Below, one piece after another: positions 41,329-51,738 of a DNA stretch of 64,000 nucleotides. Numbering within the stretch: the first letter of the stretch is position 1; every line of letters starts with the position of its first letter. The DNA comes from Piscinibacter sp. XHJ-5 (GTDB taxonomy: Bacteria > Pseudomonadota > Gammaproteobacteria > Burkholderiales > Burkholderiaceae_C), in contig NZ_CP123228.1 of the NCBI RefSeq assembly GCF_029855045.1, positions 6,200,001 to 6,264,000 of the forward strand, read 5' to 3'. Made by a program: the position numbers and the translations under genes. The notes under the pieces were generated by a model that saw only the letters and a list, made by a program, of their open reading frames with translations, did no database searches and was not told the origin of the DNA.

Positions 41329-44300
41329 ATGTCCTTCTCCCACACTCGCCCGCCGCGCACCGCGGTCCCTGGTCGCAAGACGGTGATCGCGCGCGCTGGC
41401 GCGCTGGCGCTGGGCTCGACTTCCCGCGTGCTGCTGGCCGGCCATTGCGCGCTCGCCGCAGTGTCCTCGGCCCAGGCGGCCGTCTTCGACGTGGCCAACG
41501 AAGCGCAACTTCGCAGCTCGCTCGTCGCCGCGGCCGCCGGCGACACCATCCGCTTCCAGCAGGACATCACCGTGACCGCCGCCGGCGGGGGTGACCTGCC
41601 CGCCGTCGTCGTCAGCCTGACGATCGACGGCAACGGTCGCAGGCTCAGCGGCAACGGCGAGAACCGCGGCCTGTTCGTGCATGCCGGAGCGGTCGCGGTG
41701 AACGACCTCACGATCGCCAACACGCTGGCCAAAGGGGGCGACAGTTCCGCGGGCGGTGCAGGCGCCGGTCTCGGCCGGGCGCTGTTCGTCAGGGAAGGGG
41801 CGCACGTCACGGTATCGAACGTCGCCGTCCATGCCAGCGCGGCGCAAGGCGGACACGCGAGCCTGTCGCTGCCGCTTGCGGGTGGCGGTGGCCTGGGCGG
41901 CAACGGCGGCACGGGCACGCCGGGCGGCGGCGGGGGCATCGGCAAGCGGGCCGCAGGCGGCAGCGGATTCACCGGCTATTGCGACTCCGGCCTGTGCGAC
42001 GGCATCGTCACCGGTGCCGCTCCGGGCGGATCTGCGCCGCTCAAGGCCGGGGGGACCGGCGGTGGGGGCGGGGCCGCGGGCAACGGAATGGGCGCCGGCG
42101 GCGGCAGTGTCGCCGGCGGCGCCGGAGGCCCCGACGACGGCGGGGCGGGCGGCTTCGGCGGCGGTGGAGGCACGGGCGGCCACCACGGCGGCAAGGGCGG
42201 ATTCGGCGGCGGCGGCGGCACGGCCCTGTTCAGGGCCGATGGGGGATACGGCGGCGGCGGCGCCGGCAACCTGCTTCCCGGCCAGATCGCGGCCGGTGCA
42301 GGCGGCTTCGGCGGCGGCCGAGCCAGCCCCGGCACCGTCATGGGCAGCGGCGGCGCGGGTGCCGGCATGGGCGGCGGCGTGTTTGTCATGCAAGGCGGCA
42401 CCCTCATCGTGTCGGGGCGCTTCACGGTCGAGGGCGGCTCGGTGGCCGGCGGCACGAGCGGCGCCGGCGGACACGGCGAAGGCTTCGGCTCGGGCTTCTT
42501 CCTGCAAGGCAGCGGCAGCCTGCAGTTCCAGCCCGGTGCGGGGCAGTCGCAGGTGATCCGCGACGCCATCGCCGACGAGGCCGGCGTGGTCGCCGGCGGG
42601 TACACGCCGCCCGCCGGATTCGGCACACCCGGCTCGTGGAACATCACCAAGGCCGGCAGCGGCGTCCTCGCGCTTGCCGGCGCCAACCTCTACACCGGCA
42701 CGACCACCGTGTCCGCCGGCACGCTGCAGGTGGGCGAGGGCGGCGCCGCAGGGCAGCTGGGCCGCGGCACCACCACCATCGCCGAGGGCGCGACGCTGGC
42801 GTTCCACCGCGGCGATGCCCACACGCACGCGGCCCGCATCGAAGGCGCCGGCCTGCTGCGCCACACCGGCAGCGGCACGACCACGCTCAGCGGCGTGCTC
42901 GACCTGTCGGGCACCCTGTCGGCCGAAGCCGGCACGCTGGTGCTGGCCAACTCGACCAACACGATCGGCACCCTGCGCGTCGACGGCGGCGTACTCGACC
43001 TGAGCGGCACCACGCAGCAGGCCGCTCAGGGCAGCCTGTCGGCCGGCACCTTGCGCAACGGCACCCTGTCCACGTCCACCGGCTTCGCCCAGTCGGGCGG
43101 CACGATGTCGGGCCGGGTCGCCGGTCCCGCCTACGAGCTGTCGGGCGGCGAGATGAGCGGCGCGCTACTCGTGGGCACGCTGCGGATGACGGGCGGCACG
43201 CTGTCGGGCAGCGCCACCGCGTCTTCGCGGTTCGAGATGGCGGCGGGCCTGGTCCCCGGCCTGCTGTCGGGCACCGCGGATCTGACGAAGACCGGCAGCG
43301 GCACGCTGACGCTGCCGGGTGCCCAGCGCTATACCGGCCGTACGGTGGTCGACGCCGGCGAGTTGCAGGTGACGGGCTCGCTCGCATCGACCGCATCTCG
43401 ATCGAGGGGGGCCGCCTGGTGGCAGCGGCCAACGCCCTGCCGCCGGCGGCGCGCGTGGACATCGCCGCGCCGGGCACGTGGCAGCTCGACAGCCCCGCCG
43501 ACGCCTCCTTTGCCGGCACCCTCGGCGGCGCGGGCAGGCTGGTCAAGACGGGCAACGCACGCCTGACGCTGAGCGGCGACTCCAGCGGATTCGCGGGCAC
43601 CACGCGCGTCGACGCCGGGACGCTGCGCCTCAACGGCGCACTCGGCGGCCTGACCACCGTCGCCGCCGGTGCCACGCTCGACGGCCTGGGCAGGCTCGGC
43701 ACGCTGCACCTCCAGCCGAACGCGACCTTGGCGCCGGGCAACTCGATCGGCACGCTGAGCGTCGCCGGCGACCTGACGCTGTCCGCGGATTCGGCGCTCG
43801 CCATCGAAGTGGATCCGTCGGGCATCGGCAGCGATCTGGTCGAGGTGGGGGGCCGCGCGATCCTCGGCGGCCGCGTCGCGCACGTGGGTCTGCTCGGTGC
43901 GTACCGACCGCAATCGACCTACACCATCCTCACCGCGCAAGGCGGCGTGAGCGGCACTTTCGACGCAGTGTCGACCGGGCTCGCGTTCCTGAATTCGCGG
44001 CTGTCGTACACGCCCACCAGCGTCACGATCGAGCTCGTGCGCAACGACGTGTCCTTCGCGGCCATCGGGAACACCGCCAACCAGCAGCAGGCCGCAAAGG
44101 CCATCGACGCGCTGGGGTTCGGCCATCCCGCCTGGGACGCCGTCGTGGGCCTGGCGCCGCAGCAGGCGCGCAGCGCGTTCGACGCCCTGTCCGGCGAGGT
44201 GCATGCCACCACGCTGAGCGCGCTCCTCGACGACAGCCGCTTCGTGCGCGAGGCCGCATTGCAGCCGCGGCGTGCTGAGCCGAGCGGAACGCAGGCGGGC

Positions 44301-45124
44301 GGCGTGGCCTGGGCGCGCGCGATCGGCTCCGAGGCGCGGCGCGAGAGCGACGGCAACGCGGCGGCGGTGCGCCGCGACATCGCCGGACTGCTGGCCGGCG
44401 CCGATGTCGAGATCAACCCGTCGCTGCGCGCCGGGGTCTTGACGGGGCAGACCCGTGCGCGACTCGATGCCGGGGCGCGCGCATCGTCGAGCCGGCGCGA
44501 CGAGGGCACCTCGGCGTGCACGGCGCGGCGGCGTGGCGCTCGCTCGACGTGCGACTGGGCGCGGCGCGCTCCTGGCACGACATCGAGACGCATCGCAGCG
44601 TCTCGCTGACCGGACTGACCGACGCGCCGACAGCCGCCTACGACGCAACCACGACGCAGGCCTTCGCCGAAGTCTCGACGCCGCTGGTCGCGACGGCTCG
44701 CACGGCGGTCGAGCCGTTCGCCGGCGTTGCCGCGGTGCGCACGCGCGCCACGGCGTTCGACGAGCGCGGCGGTTCGGTCGCCCTCCAGGGCGAGCGCGCG
44801 AGGGCGGATGTCTCCTTCGCGACGCTGGGCGCGCGCGCCTCGCACGCCCTGGCGGTGGGCGGCACCGTGGCCACGGTGCGCGGAATGTTCGCCTGGCAGC
44901 ATGCGAGCGGCGATCGCGCCCCCCTCGTCGAGCTGGCGTTCTCCGGGCGCACCGATCGCTTCGGCATCGAGGGCGCTTCGGTCGTCCAGGACGCCGCGCT
45001 GCTCGAAGGCGAGCTCGACGTCGCGCTGTCGCGCCGTGCCGGCCTGTCCTTCTCGTACACCGGCCGCATCGGCAGCGGCACGCGGGACCACGGCCTGCGC
45101 GCCCAGCTGCGGGCGACGTTCTAG
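41329..45124 (+). pseudogene. Autotransporter (type V secretion) interrupted by two -1 frameshifts
   Basis: Three consecutive frames carry one continuous protein of about 1260 aa. Frame 1 runs from ATG 41329 to about 43380. It holds the signal region, a Gly-rich stretch at about residues 180-350, and passenger repeats such as 'ITKAGSGVLALAGANLYTGTTTVSAGTLQVG'. The next frame, about 43380-44503, begins 'LARIDRISIEGGRLVAAANALP' and holds the passenger end, the 'DLVEVGGRAILGG' stretch and the linker. The third, about 44503-45124, is the beta-barrel end with the final aromatic residue (RATF). Each junction needs one missing base, in 'ctcgctcgcatc' and in 'gacgagggcacc'. It could be a real pseudogene, an assembly error in GC-rich DNA, or programmed variation. 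Confidence 0.82.
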
Positions 45125-45214
45125 GGCCGGGCCGCTGGCGAGGCCGGCACACGCGAGCCGGTCCGTCCGCCATGCGCACGCGCAGGTCGGCCCGAGCGGA
45201 ATAATCCGGGCCAG

Positions 45215-46795
45215 ATGAGCTCCACCGCCTCCATCTGGTCCCCGCTGCGCCGTCATCCCTTCCGCGGGCTGTGGACCAGCGGCGCCGTCTACTTCATCGG
45301 CAACGCCATGCAGACCATGGCAGCGGCCTGGCTGATGGTGGAGGTGACCGGCTCGTCGCTTCTCGCCGCGCTGGTGCAGACCGCGGTCTTCCTGCCGATG
45401 TTCCTGCTCGCGCTGCCGGCGGGAGTGCTCGCCGACACCACGGATCGGCGACGCCTGATCGTGCGGGGGCTGTCGACGCAGATCGTCGTCTCGCTGCTGC
45501 TGGCGCTGATGGTCGTCGCGGGCTGGGCGGGTCCCGGCGTGCTGCTGTTCTTCGTCTTCGTGTCGGGCTGCTGCACCGCGCTGCTGTCGCCGGCGTGGAA
45601 CTCCACCATCGCCGACGCCGTGCCCCGCGACGAGCTGCCACAGGCGATCACCGCGGTGGCGATCGCATTCAACGCGGCGCGGGCGCTGGGCCCGGCGCTG
45701 GCCGGCGTGGTGTTCGCGCAGGTGGGCGCCGGCTGGGTGTTCTTCATCGCGGTCGCCTGCGTGCTGACCATGCTGCAGGCGATGCGCCGCTGGCCGCCCC
45801 GGCCGCATCCGGCCTCCAGGCTGCCGGCCGAGCGCCTGTGGGGCGGCACCTTGAGCGGACTGCGCTTCGCACGACACTCGCGGATGATCCTCGCGCAGCT
45901 CGTGCGCACGGTCGCCTTCGGCGGTGCCGGCTCGGCGCTGTGGGCCTTGCTGCCGGTGATCGGCCAGCGCCAGCTCGGACTCGGCGCGCAGGGCTACGGT
46001 GTGCTGATGGGCTGCCTGGGCGGCGGGGCGGTCGCCGCGGGCCTGTTCATCGGTCGCTGGCGCGTGCAGGTCGGGCTGGAGAAGGTCGTCGGCATCTCGT
46101 GCCTGGTATTCGCGGCGACGATGGTCATTGCCGCCCTGGTTCCCTGGGCGTGGGCTGTCTATGCGGCGCTGTTGTTCGGCGGCGCGGCGTGGATGGCGAC
46201 GATGTCGACCTTCAACACCGCCACGCAGACCAGCGCCCCGCCCTGGGTGCGCTCGCGCGCGACGGCGTTGCACACGCTGTGCGCGCTGGGCTCGTTCGCC
46301 ATCGGGTCGGCCGTCTGGGGCCTGGTTTCAGCCGTCGCGGGCCTGACGTTCACCCTCTGCCTGGCCGCCGCCTGCATGGCCGGCGGCGTGCTGCTCGCCC
46401 GGCCCTTCCCGCTGCGCATGGGTGCGCAACAGGAGGTGACGCAGGCTCGTCCCTGGGAAGAACTCTTCGTCGCCACCGAACCCGACCCCGATGCAGGGCC
46501 GGTGGCCGTGGAGGTCGGCTATCGCATCCGGCCCGAGGACCAGGCCGCCTTCCTCGAGGCGGTGACCGAGCTGAAGGCGTTTCGCAAGCGCGACGGCGCG
46601 ACCTTCTGGCGCGTGTACCGCGACCTGTCGGATCCGGCGCATTTTGCCGAGCGCTTCATCGTGACCTCATGGGCGGACTACCTGCATCAGCGCGCGCGGG
46701 CCACGCTGGCGGACCAGGAAGTGGAAGCGCGGGTGCGGGCGTTCGTGTTGCCGGGGGAGGCGGTCAGGGTTCAGCATTTCATTGCGGAGCGGTGA
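45215..46795 (+). CDS. MFS exporter with C-terminal ABM-like domain
   Basis: A 526-aa protein. Residues 1-405 form an MFS_3-type (enterobactin-exporter-like) transporter with about twelve membrane spans and the motif A-like 'GVLADTTDRRRLI'. Residues 415-526 are soluble: 'VAVEVGYRIRPEDQAAFLEAVTELKAFRKRDGATFWRVYRDLSDPAHFAERFIVTSWADYLHQRARAT', resembling a dimeric alpha/beta-barrel (ABM) domain. Such fusions recur in proteobacteria annotated only as MFS transporters. The substrate is unknown. Confidence 0.85.
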   Translation: MSSTASIWSPLRRHPFRGLWTSGAVYFIGNAMQTMAAAWLMVEVTGSSLLAALVQTAVFLPMFLLALPAGVLADTTDRRRLIVRGLSTQIVVSLLLALMVVAGWAGPGVLLFFVFVSGCCTALLSPAWNSTIADAVPRDELPQAITAVAIAFNAARALGPALAGVVFAQVGAGWVFFIAVACVLTMLQAMRRWPPRPHPASRLPAERLWGGTLSGLRFARHSRMILAQLVRTVAFGGAGSALWALLPVIGQRQLGLGAQGYGVLMGCLGGGAVAAGLFIGRWRVQVGLEKVVGISCLVFAATMVIAALVPWAWAVYAALLFGGAAWMATMSTFNTATQTSAPPWVRSRATALHTLCALGSFAIGSAVWGLVSAVAGLTFTLCLAAACMAGGVLLARPFPLRMGAQQEVTQARPWEELFVATEPDPDAGPVAVEVGYRIRPEDQAAFLEAVTELKAFRKRDGATFWRVYRDLSDPAHFAERFIVTSWADYLHQRARATLADQEVEARVRAFVLPGEAVRVQHFIAER

Positions 46796-46830
46796 GCCCG
46801 GGCTTTCTTCCTTTCCGCCCTCACCCCGGT

Positions 46831-46852
46831 CCTCTCCCGCGAACGGGAGAGG
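46831..46852. repeat. REP-like hairpin, copy 1 (CTCTCCCG...CGGGAGAG)
   Basis: CCTCTCCCG-CGAA-CGGGAGAGG is a perfect nine-base-pair stem preceded by 'ccctcaccccggt'. The CCCTCACCCC...CTCTCCCGC...GGGAGAGG arrangement is a common intergenic repeat type in proteobacteria. A related element lies at 49028-49080, so the two flank dctA and its regulator. It may also terminate the MFS transcript. Confidence 0.6.
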
Positions 46853-46950
46853 AGGTCGACTCCGCGACGCCATCGAGACACCCCTGACGAAAAGCGACGG
46901 AATCCTCCGGGAAAACCCGATCCGCGCCCGGACACGGCTTGCCTACATTG

Positions 46951-46962
46951 CTTGTATGCAAG
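46951..46962. promoter_or_regulatory. Candidate GntR/FadR-type operator upstream of dctA
   Basis: CTTGTATGCAAG is a near-perfect palindrome (10 of 12 positions) of the TTGTATNCAA type typical for FadR-subfamily GntR regulators. A partial repeat CTTGCAT follows about 25 bp downstream. It is 45 bp before the dctA start. The GntR gene immediately after dctA is the likely binder. Confidence 0.55.
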
Positions 46963-47006
46963 TCTTGCGCTCAAGGCTTGCATCCCACTTTGCCGCGAGG
47001 TAGCCC

Positions 47007-48341
47007 ATGCCCAAGTTCCTGCGTTCCCTTTTCGGCCAGGTCGTCCTGGCGCTGATCGCCGGCGTGCTCGTCGGCCTCCTGTGGCCCGAGGCGGCTGTCA
47101 AGCTCAAGCCGCTCGGCGACGGCTTCATCAAGCTGATCAAGATGATCATCCCGGTGCTCGTGTTCTGCGTCGTCGTGCACGGCATTGCCGGGGCGGGCGA
47201 CCTCAAGCGCGTGGGGCGCGTGGGCGTGAAGTCGCTGATCTACTTCGAGGTGGTGACCACCATCGCGCTCGGCATCGGACTGCTGCTCGCCTTCGTCTTC
47301 CAGCCCGGCGTGGGCATGAACGTCGACCCGAAGGCGCTCGATGCGAAGGCGATGGGCGCCTATGCCGAGAACGCCAGCAAGCTCACCGGCGGCGGCACGG
47401 TGGAATTCCTGATGAAGCTCATTCCCACGACCGTGGTGGACGCCTTCGCCAAGGGTGACGTGCTGCAGGTGCTGCTGTTCGCCGTGATCTTCGGCTGCGC
47501 GCTCGCCCTGCTCGGCGACAAGGGCACGCGCATCGCCGGCCTGGTCGACGACCTGGCCCATGCGCTGTTCAAGGTGATGGGCATCATCATCAAGCTCGCG
47601 CCGCTGGGCGTGCTGGGAGCCATCGCGTTCACCGTCGGCCGGTACGGCGTCGGCTCGCTCAAGCAGCTGGGCATGCTGGTGGTGCTGTTCTACGCGGCAG
47701 TGATCTTTTTCGTCGTGGTCGTGCTGGGACTCATCATGCGGCTGTCGGGCTTCAGCCTGTTCAAGCTGCTCAAGTACCTGCGCGAGGAGCTGATGGTCGT
47801 GTTCGCGACGACGTCGTCGGACAGCGTGCTCCCGCAGATCATGGCCAAGCTCAAGCGCATGGGCATCCGCGATTCGACGGTGGGCCTGGTCATTCCGACG
47901 GGCTACTCGTTCAACCTCGATGCGTTCTCGATCTACATCACGCTGGCCGCCGTGTTCATCGCGCAGGCGACCAACACGCCGGTGTCGATGACCGATCTGC
48001 TGGCCATCCTGGCGGTGTCTCTGGTGACTTCCAAGGGCGCGCACGGCGTGCCCGGGTCGGCCATCGTGGTGCTCGCCGCGACGCTGCAGGCCATCCCGGC
48101 CATTCCGGCGATCGGGCTGGTGCTGGTGCTGTCGGTCGACTGGTTCATGGGCATCGCCCGCGCACTGGGCAACCTGATCGGCAACTGCGTCGCGACGGTG
48201 GCGATCGCCGCGTGGGAAGGCGACATCGACCGCGAACGCGCGCGCGCCACGCTGGACGGCCAGCTTCCGGCGACGATCGACGATGGCTTGATCGAGGAGG
48301 ACGCGCCGCTGGGGGTGCCGGCCACCCGCGCGGTGGCGTGA
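47007..48341 (+). CDS. dctA: C4-dicarboxylate/proton symporter
   Basis: A 444-aa protein with eight or more membrane spans. It has family motifs 'ATTSSDSVLPQIMAKLKRMG' (serine-rich hairpin), 'VIPTGYSFNLDAFSIYITLAAVFIAQA' and 'SKGAHGVPGSAIVVLAATL'. DctA imports succinate, fumarate and malate. The extension of the last 25 residues is hydrophilic. Its stop overlaps the ATG of a GntR regulator, so the two are an operon. Malic enzyme elsewhere in the window could use the imported malate. Confidence 0.93.
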   Translation: MPKFLRSLFGQVVLALIAGVLVGLLWPEAAVKLKPLGDGFIKLIKMIIPVLVFCVVVHGIAGAGDLKRVGRVGVKSLIYFEVVTTIALGIGLLLAFVFQPGVGMNVDPKALDAKAMGAYAENASKLTGGGTVEFLMKLIPTTVVDAFAKGDVLQVLLFAVIFGCALALLGDKGTRIAGLVDDLAHALFKVMGIIIKLAPLGVLGAIAFTVGRYGVGSLKQLGMLVVLFYAAVIFFVVVVLGLIMRLSGFSLFKLLKYLREELMVVFATTSSDSVLPQIMAKLKRMGIRDSTVGLVIPTGYSFNLDAFSIYITLAAVFIAQATNTPVSMTDLLAILAVSLVTSKGAHGVPGSAIVVLAATLQAIPAIPAIGLVLVLSVDWFMGIARALGNLIGNCVATVAIAAWEGDIDRERARATLDGQLPATIDDGLIEEDAPLGVPATRAVA

Positions 48342-49027
48342 TGGCCAGCCAGAGCGAAATCGCGCAACGGGTGGTCGAGTCCATCCTTGCGCAAAAGCTC
48401 GCGCCGGGCGAGCGACTGGGCGAGCAGGAGCTCGCCGACCTGTTCGGCGTGAGCCGCACGCTGGTGCGCGAGGCGCTGATGCAGCTTCAGGCGCGCGGCT
48501 TCGTCGAAGTGCGCCCGCGCAAGGGCTGGTACGTCGTCGAGCCGTCCTTCGACGAAGCGCGCGACGCCTTCGCCGCGCGCCGCGTGATCGAGACCGGCAT
48601 GCTGCGCGACGCCGGCCGGCCGCTGCAGTCGGCCATCAAGCGGCTGCGCCAGCATGTGGCGGAGGAGCGCAAGGCGATTCGCGATGGCGACGCGGCGACC
48701 CGCACCTTCCTGCTCGCGGACTTCCACGTGTGCCTGGCCGAATGCGCGGGCAACCGCCTGCTGGCCGACGTGATGCGTGACCTCACCGCCCGCACGACGC
48801 TGGTCGCGCTGCTGTACCAGTCGACGCACGACGCGCAGCAATCCTGCGAAGACCACGCCGCCATCGTCGAGGCCCTGGCGAAGGGCGACACGTCGAAGGC
48901 GGAGAAGCTGATGGTCAAGCACATCGGCAGCGTGCAGGGCGCGCTGAACGAATCGGCCGGGTCGGGCGGCGACGACCTCGCGCGGCTGCGGGCGTCGCTG
49001 ACGCCCCTGAGGCTGGCGAAGTCGTAA
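48341..49027 (+). CDS. GntR-family (FCD/FadR subfamily) regulator
   Basis: A 228-aa protein from ATG 48341, overlapping the dctA stop by one base. The winged HTH is at residues 8-70 ('LGEQELADLFGVSRTLVREALMQLQARGFVEVRPRKGWYV'). The all-helical FCD domain from about 80 to 215 carries metal-ligand-type residues ('LLADFHVCLAE', 'SCEDHAAIVEAL', 'KHIGSVQ'). It probably autoregulates the dctA operon through the palindrome upstream of dctA. Confidence 0.9.
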   Translation: MASQSEIAQRVVESILAQKLAPGERLGEQELADLFGVSRTLVREALMQLQARGFVEVRPRKGWYVVEPSFDEARDAFAARRVIETGMLRDAGRPLQSAIKRLRQHVAEERKAIRDGDAATRTFLLADFHVCLAECAGNRLLADVMRDLTARTTLVALLYQSTHDAQQSCEDHAAIVEALAKGDTSKAEKLMVKHIGSVQGALNESAGSGGDDLARLRASLTPLRLAKS

Positions 49028-49044
49028 AGCCCCCTCGTGCTCCA

Positions 49045-49071
49045 GCCCCGCTTGCGGGAGAGGAGCGGGGC
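49045..49071. terminator. Hairpin between convergent genes, within a REP-like repeat
   Basis: GCCCCGCT and AGCGGGGC form an eight-base-pair stem around an 11-nt loop containing GCGGGAGAGG, like the repeat at 46831. It occupies the 55-bp gap between convergent genes, so it can serve both as a bidirectional terminator. Confidence 0.5.
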
Positions 49072-49082
49072 GAGGTCTCACC

Positions 49083-51083
49083 CTAGACCAGGTCGTAGTG
49101 ATCCAGCTGCATCGAATACTGCGCCCGCCCGGACGACAACGCACGCAGGCTGCCGATGTAGCCGAACATCTCCTTGAGCGGCACGTGCGCGTCGATGACG
49201 CTCGCGTTGCCGCGCATGGTCTGCGCATGCACGACACCGCGCCGGCGATGCAGGTCGCCGATGCAGTCGCCGAGGTACTCGACGGGCGTGATGACCTCGA
49301 CAGCCATCACGGGCTCGAGCAGCGCGGGACCTGCCTGCGAGAGCGCCTCGCGAAACGCCGCCGCGCCCGCCAGCTCGAAGGCCAGGGTCGACGAGTCGCG
49401 CTCGTGATGGCTCCCGTCGAGCAGCGTCACGGCGACGTCCACGCACGGGTAGCCCTGCACCACCCCGGCCTGCGCCGCGCGGCGCACGCCCGCCTCCACG
49501 GCCGGAACGAATTCCTTCGGGATCGCGCCGCCAGCCACCTGGCTCTCGAAGCGCAGGCCCTCGCCGCGTGCCAGCGGCGCGACCCGCAGGGTCAGCTCGG
49601 CGAACTGGCCCGGCCCGCCGGTCTGCTTCCTGTGGAGGTGGTGCACCTGCGCGCTCTTCGTGACCGTCTCGCGGTAGGCGACCTGCGGCCGGCCCACCGT
49701 CACCTGCACGCCGTGGCGGGCGCGCAGGCTCTCGACCGCGACCTCGAGCTGCAGCTCGCCCATGCCGGAGAGGATGGTGTCGCCCGATTCGCTGTCGTGC
49801 CGGACGTGCAGGCTGGGGTCGTCGCGCTGCATGGCGTGCAGCGCCTTCGCCAGGCCCTGCTGGTCGGCCTGCGTGCGCGGCTCGATGGACACATGGATCA
49901 CCGGCTCGGGCACGCTGATCTCCTCCAGGTGAACCGGGTGGTTGCGGTCGCACAAGGTGTGGCCGGTCAGCGTGTCCTTGGGCCCGACGAGGGCCGCGAT
50001 GTCGCCGGCCACCACCTCCTCGCGCTCGATGTGGTCGTCGGCATGCACCTCGTAGATGCGCGCGGCGCGCTCGATGCGGCCGGTCGTCGTGTCGAGCATG
50101 GCGTCGCCGCGACGCAAGCGGCCGCGGTAGACGCGCACGAACACCATGGTGCCGTGGTCGTCGCTGACCACCTTGAACGCGAGCGCCGCGAACGGTCCCT
50201 TCGGATCGGCGTCGGGCTGGCCGGCCACGCCGGCCACTTCGCCGGGTCGCGGCAGATAGTCGACGACGGCGTCGAGCAGCGGCTCGATGCCGCGGTTGCG
50301 GTAGGCAGCCCCGGCGAGCACCGGCACGAAGGCCGCCGCCAGCACGCCCCGGCGAATGCACGCACGCAGCACGTCGACCGCGACCTCATCGCCCTGCAGA
50401 TAGGTCTGCAACGCCGCGTCGTCGTGCTCCACCGCCGCCTCCACGAGGCGGGCGCGCAGCCGCTGTGCGGGCTCGATCAGCTCGGGCGGCACTTCGGTCT
50501 CGCGATACGGCTCGCTGGCGTCGTCCTTGTCCCAGACGAGCGCGCGCATCGCCAGCAGGTCGACCACGCCGCGAAAGCCGCCTTCGGCGCCAATCGGCCA
50601 CTGCAGGGGCAGCGCCCTCACGCCGAGGCGCTCCTCCATCATCTCGACGACGCGCGCGAAGTCGGCGCCGACGCGATCGAGCTTGTTGACGAAGGCGATG
50701 CGCGGCACGCGGTACTTGTCGGCGAGCCGCCAGTTCGTCTCGGTCTGCGGCTCGACGCCGGCGACCCCGTCAAAGACGACGATGGCGCCGTCGAGCACGC
50801 GCAGCGAGCGGTTCACCTCGATGTTGAAGTCGATGTGACCGGGCGTGTCGATCAGGTTGATCTGCGCGTCCTTCCAGTGCACCGTGATGGCCGCGCTGTG
50901 GATGGTGATGCCGCGCTGACGCTCCTGCGGATCGAAGTCCATGCGCGTGGTGCCGTCGTCGACGTCCCCGATGCGGTGGCTCTCGCCGGTGTGGAACAGG
51001 ATGCGTTCGGTGGTCGTGGTCTTGCCCGCGTCCACGTGGGCGATGACGCCGATGTTGCGGATGTTCCCGGGGCTCGAGTTCAT
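49083..51083 (-). CDS. Elongation factor G paralogue
   Basis: A 666-aa protein, about 35 residues shorter than typical EF-G. GTPase motifs are complete: G1 [11 protein letters not shown]2 RGITI, G3 DTPGH, G4 NKLD. Domains II to V follow ('[16 protein letters not shown]', '[26 protein letters not shown]'). Neighbours are not the str operon (rpsL, rpsG, tufA), so this is an extra copy. Such paralogues act in recycling, stress or unknown roles. The surrounding genes give no hint. Confidence 0.88.
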   Translation of the reverse strand: MNSSPGNIRNIGVIAHVDAGKTTTTERILFHTGESHRIGDVDDGTTRMDFDPQERQRGITIHSAAITVHWKDAQINLIDTPGHIDFNIEVNRSLRVLDGAIVVFDGVAGVEPQTETNWRLADKYRVPRIAFVNKLDRVGADFARVVEMMEERLGVRALPLQWPIGAEGGFRGVVDLLAMRALVWDKDDASEPYRETEVPPELIEPAQRLRARLVEAAVEHDDAALQTYLQGDEVAVDVLRACIRRGVLAAAFVPVLAGAAYRNRGIEPLLDAVVDYLPRPGEVAGVAGQPDADPKGPFAALAFKVVSDDHGTMVFVRVYRGRLRRGDAMLDTTTGRIERAARIYEVHADDHIEREEVVAGDIAALVGPKDTLTGHTLCDRNHPVHLEEISVPEPVIHVSIEPRTQADQQGLAKALHAMQRDDPSLHVRHDSESGDTILSGMGELQLEVAVESLRARHGVQVTVGRPQVAYRETVTKSAQVHHLHRKQTGGPGQFAELTLRVAPLARGEGLRFESQVAGGAIPKEFVPAVEAGVRRAAQAGVVQGYPCVDVAVTLLDGSHHERDSSTLAFELAGAAAFREALSQAGPALLEPVMAVEVITPVEYLGDCIGDLHRRRGVVHAQTMRGNASVIDAHVPLKEMFGYIGSLRALSSGRAQYSMQLDHYDLV

Positions 51084-51093
51084 GGCCGGCGCC

Positions 51094-51621
51094 TCACGTC
51101 CGGTCCGCTGCAGCCACGCATTTCCTGATCGTGTCCCAGGTCCGCGTCGTCACCTCGGTGCCGAAGGTCTTCTCGATGAGCCGCATGAACACGGCACCGC
51201 GCGCGCTGGGCACATAGGCAGTGAATACCTCGCCCGCATTCATCCCGACGATGTGCGCGCCGTCGGTCTCGATCGGCAGCGAGAGCTTGCCCGGCTGCGG
51301 CTTGCGCAGGAAGGTGACGACGCGCTTCGCCTCCGCGGGCAGGCGAAAGTCGGCAAAGGGATCGGCCTCGAGCAACTCACGCAGCGCCCGGGTCGGACGC
51401 ACGATGGTGCGGAAGCTGTGGCCCAGCTCGCCTGCCATCGCGGTCTCGGCCTTGCGCTCCAGCGTGCCGGCGGCAGCGGCCCGCGCGCCGAACACGATGT
51501 TGCCGCTCGCCAGCACCGTCTTCACCCCGGTGAAGCCGGCGGCCTCGAAGCAGCGCTGGAGTTCCGGCATCTTCGCGTTCATCGGGCTGATACCGCGCAA
51601 GAAGGCTACGTAGCTGGGCAT
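51094..51621 (-). CDS. DUF1697 protein
   Basis: A 175-aa protein. '[41 protein letters not shown]' is the characteristic N-terminus of DUF1697, and 'RTWDTIRKC' the conserved end. The family is widespread, cytoplasmic and of unknown function. It lies ten bases upstream of the EF-G paralogue in the direction of transcription, so the two may share a transcript. Confidence 0.85.
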   Translation of the reverse strand: MPSYVAFLRGISPMNAKMPELQRCFEAAGFTGVKTVLASGNIVFGARAAAAGTLERKAETAMAGELGHSFRTIVRPTRALRELLEADPFADFRLPAEAKRVVTFLRKPQPGKLSLPIETDGAHIVGMNAGEVFTAYVPSARGAVFMRLIEKTFGTEVTTRTWDTIRKCVAAADRT

Positions 51622-51636
51622 GAGCGTCCTTTCCGT

Positions 51637-51663
51637 TCATCCTCAGCTTGTCGAAGGACGCGC
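51637..51663. repeat. Dispersed repeat (CGTTCATCCTCAGCTTGTCGAAGG type)
   Basis: The stretch 51639-51662 reads, on the minus strand, CCTTCGACAA-GCTGAGGATGA-ACG. This is close to a short repeat I recognise as very common between genes in many proteobacteria; one frame of it gives FDKLRMNG. It lies in the 117-bp gap between two minus-strand genes, which contains no gene. Confidence 0.6.
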
Positions 51664-51738
51664 TCGCAGTCAACGCCCGCACCAGGGGGCGGTCGTCTCT
51701 GCGGCGGAGCGCCTGCGCCCCGCCAATGCAAGCCGACT

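Noticed and set aside
49083..51083. EF-G paralogue as a tetracycline-resistance (TetM-type) protein
   Set aside because: The sequence keeps ordinary EF-G domain motifs and I see no resistance-specific features, so the call stays at EF-G paralogue.
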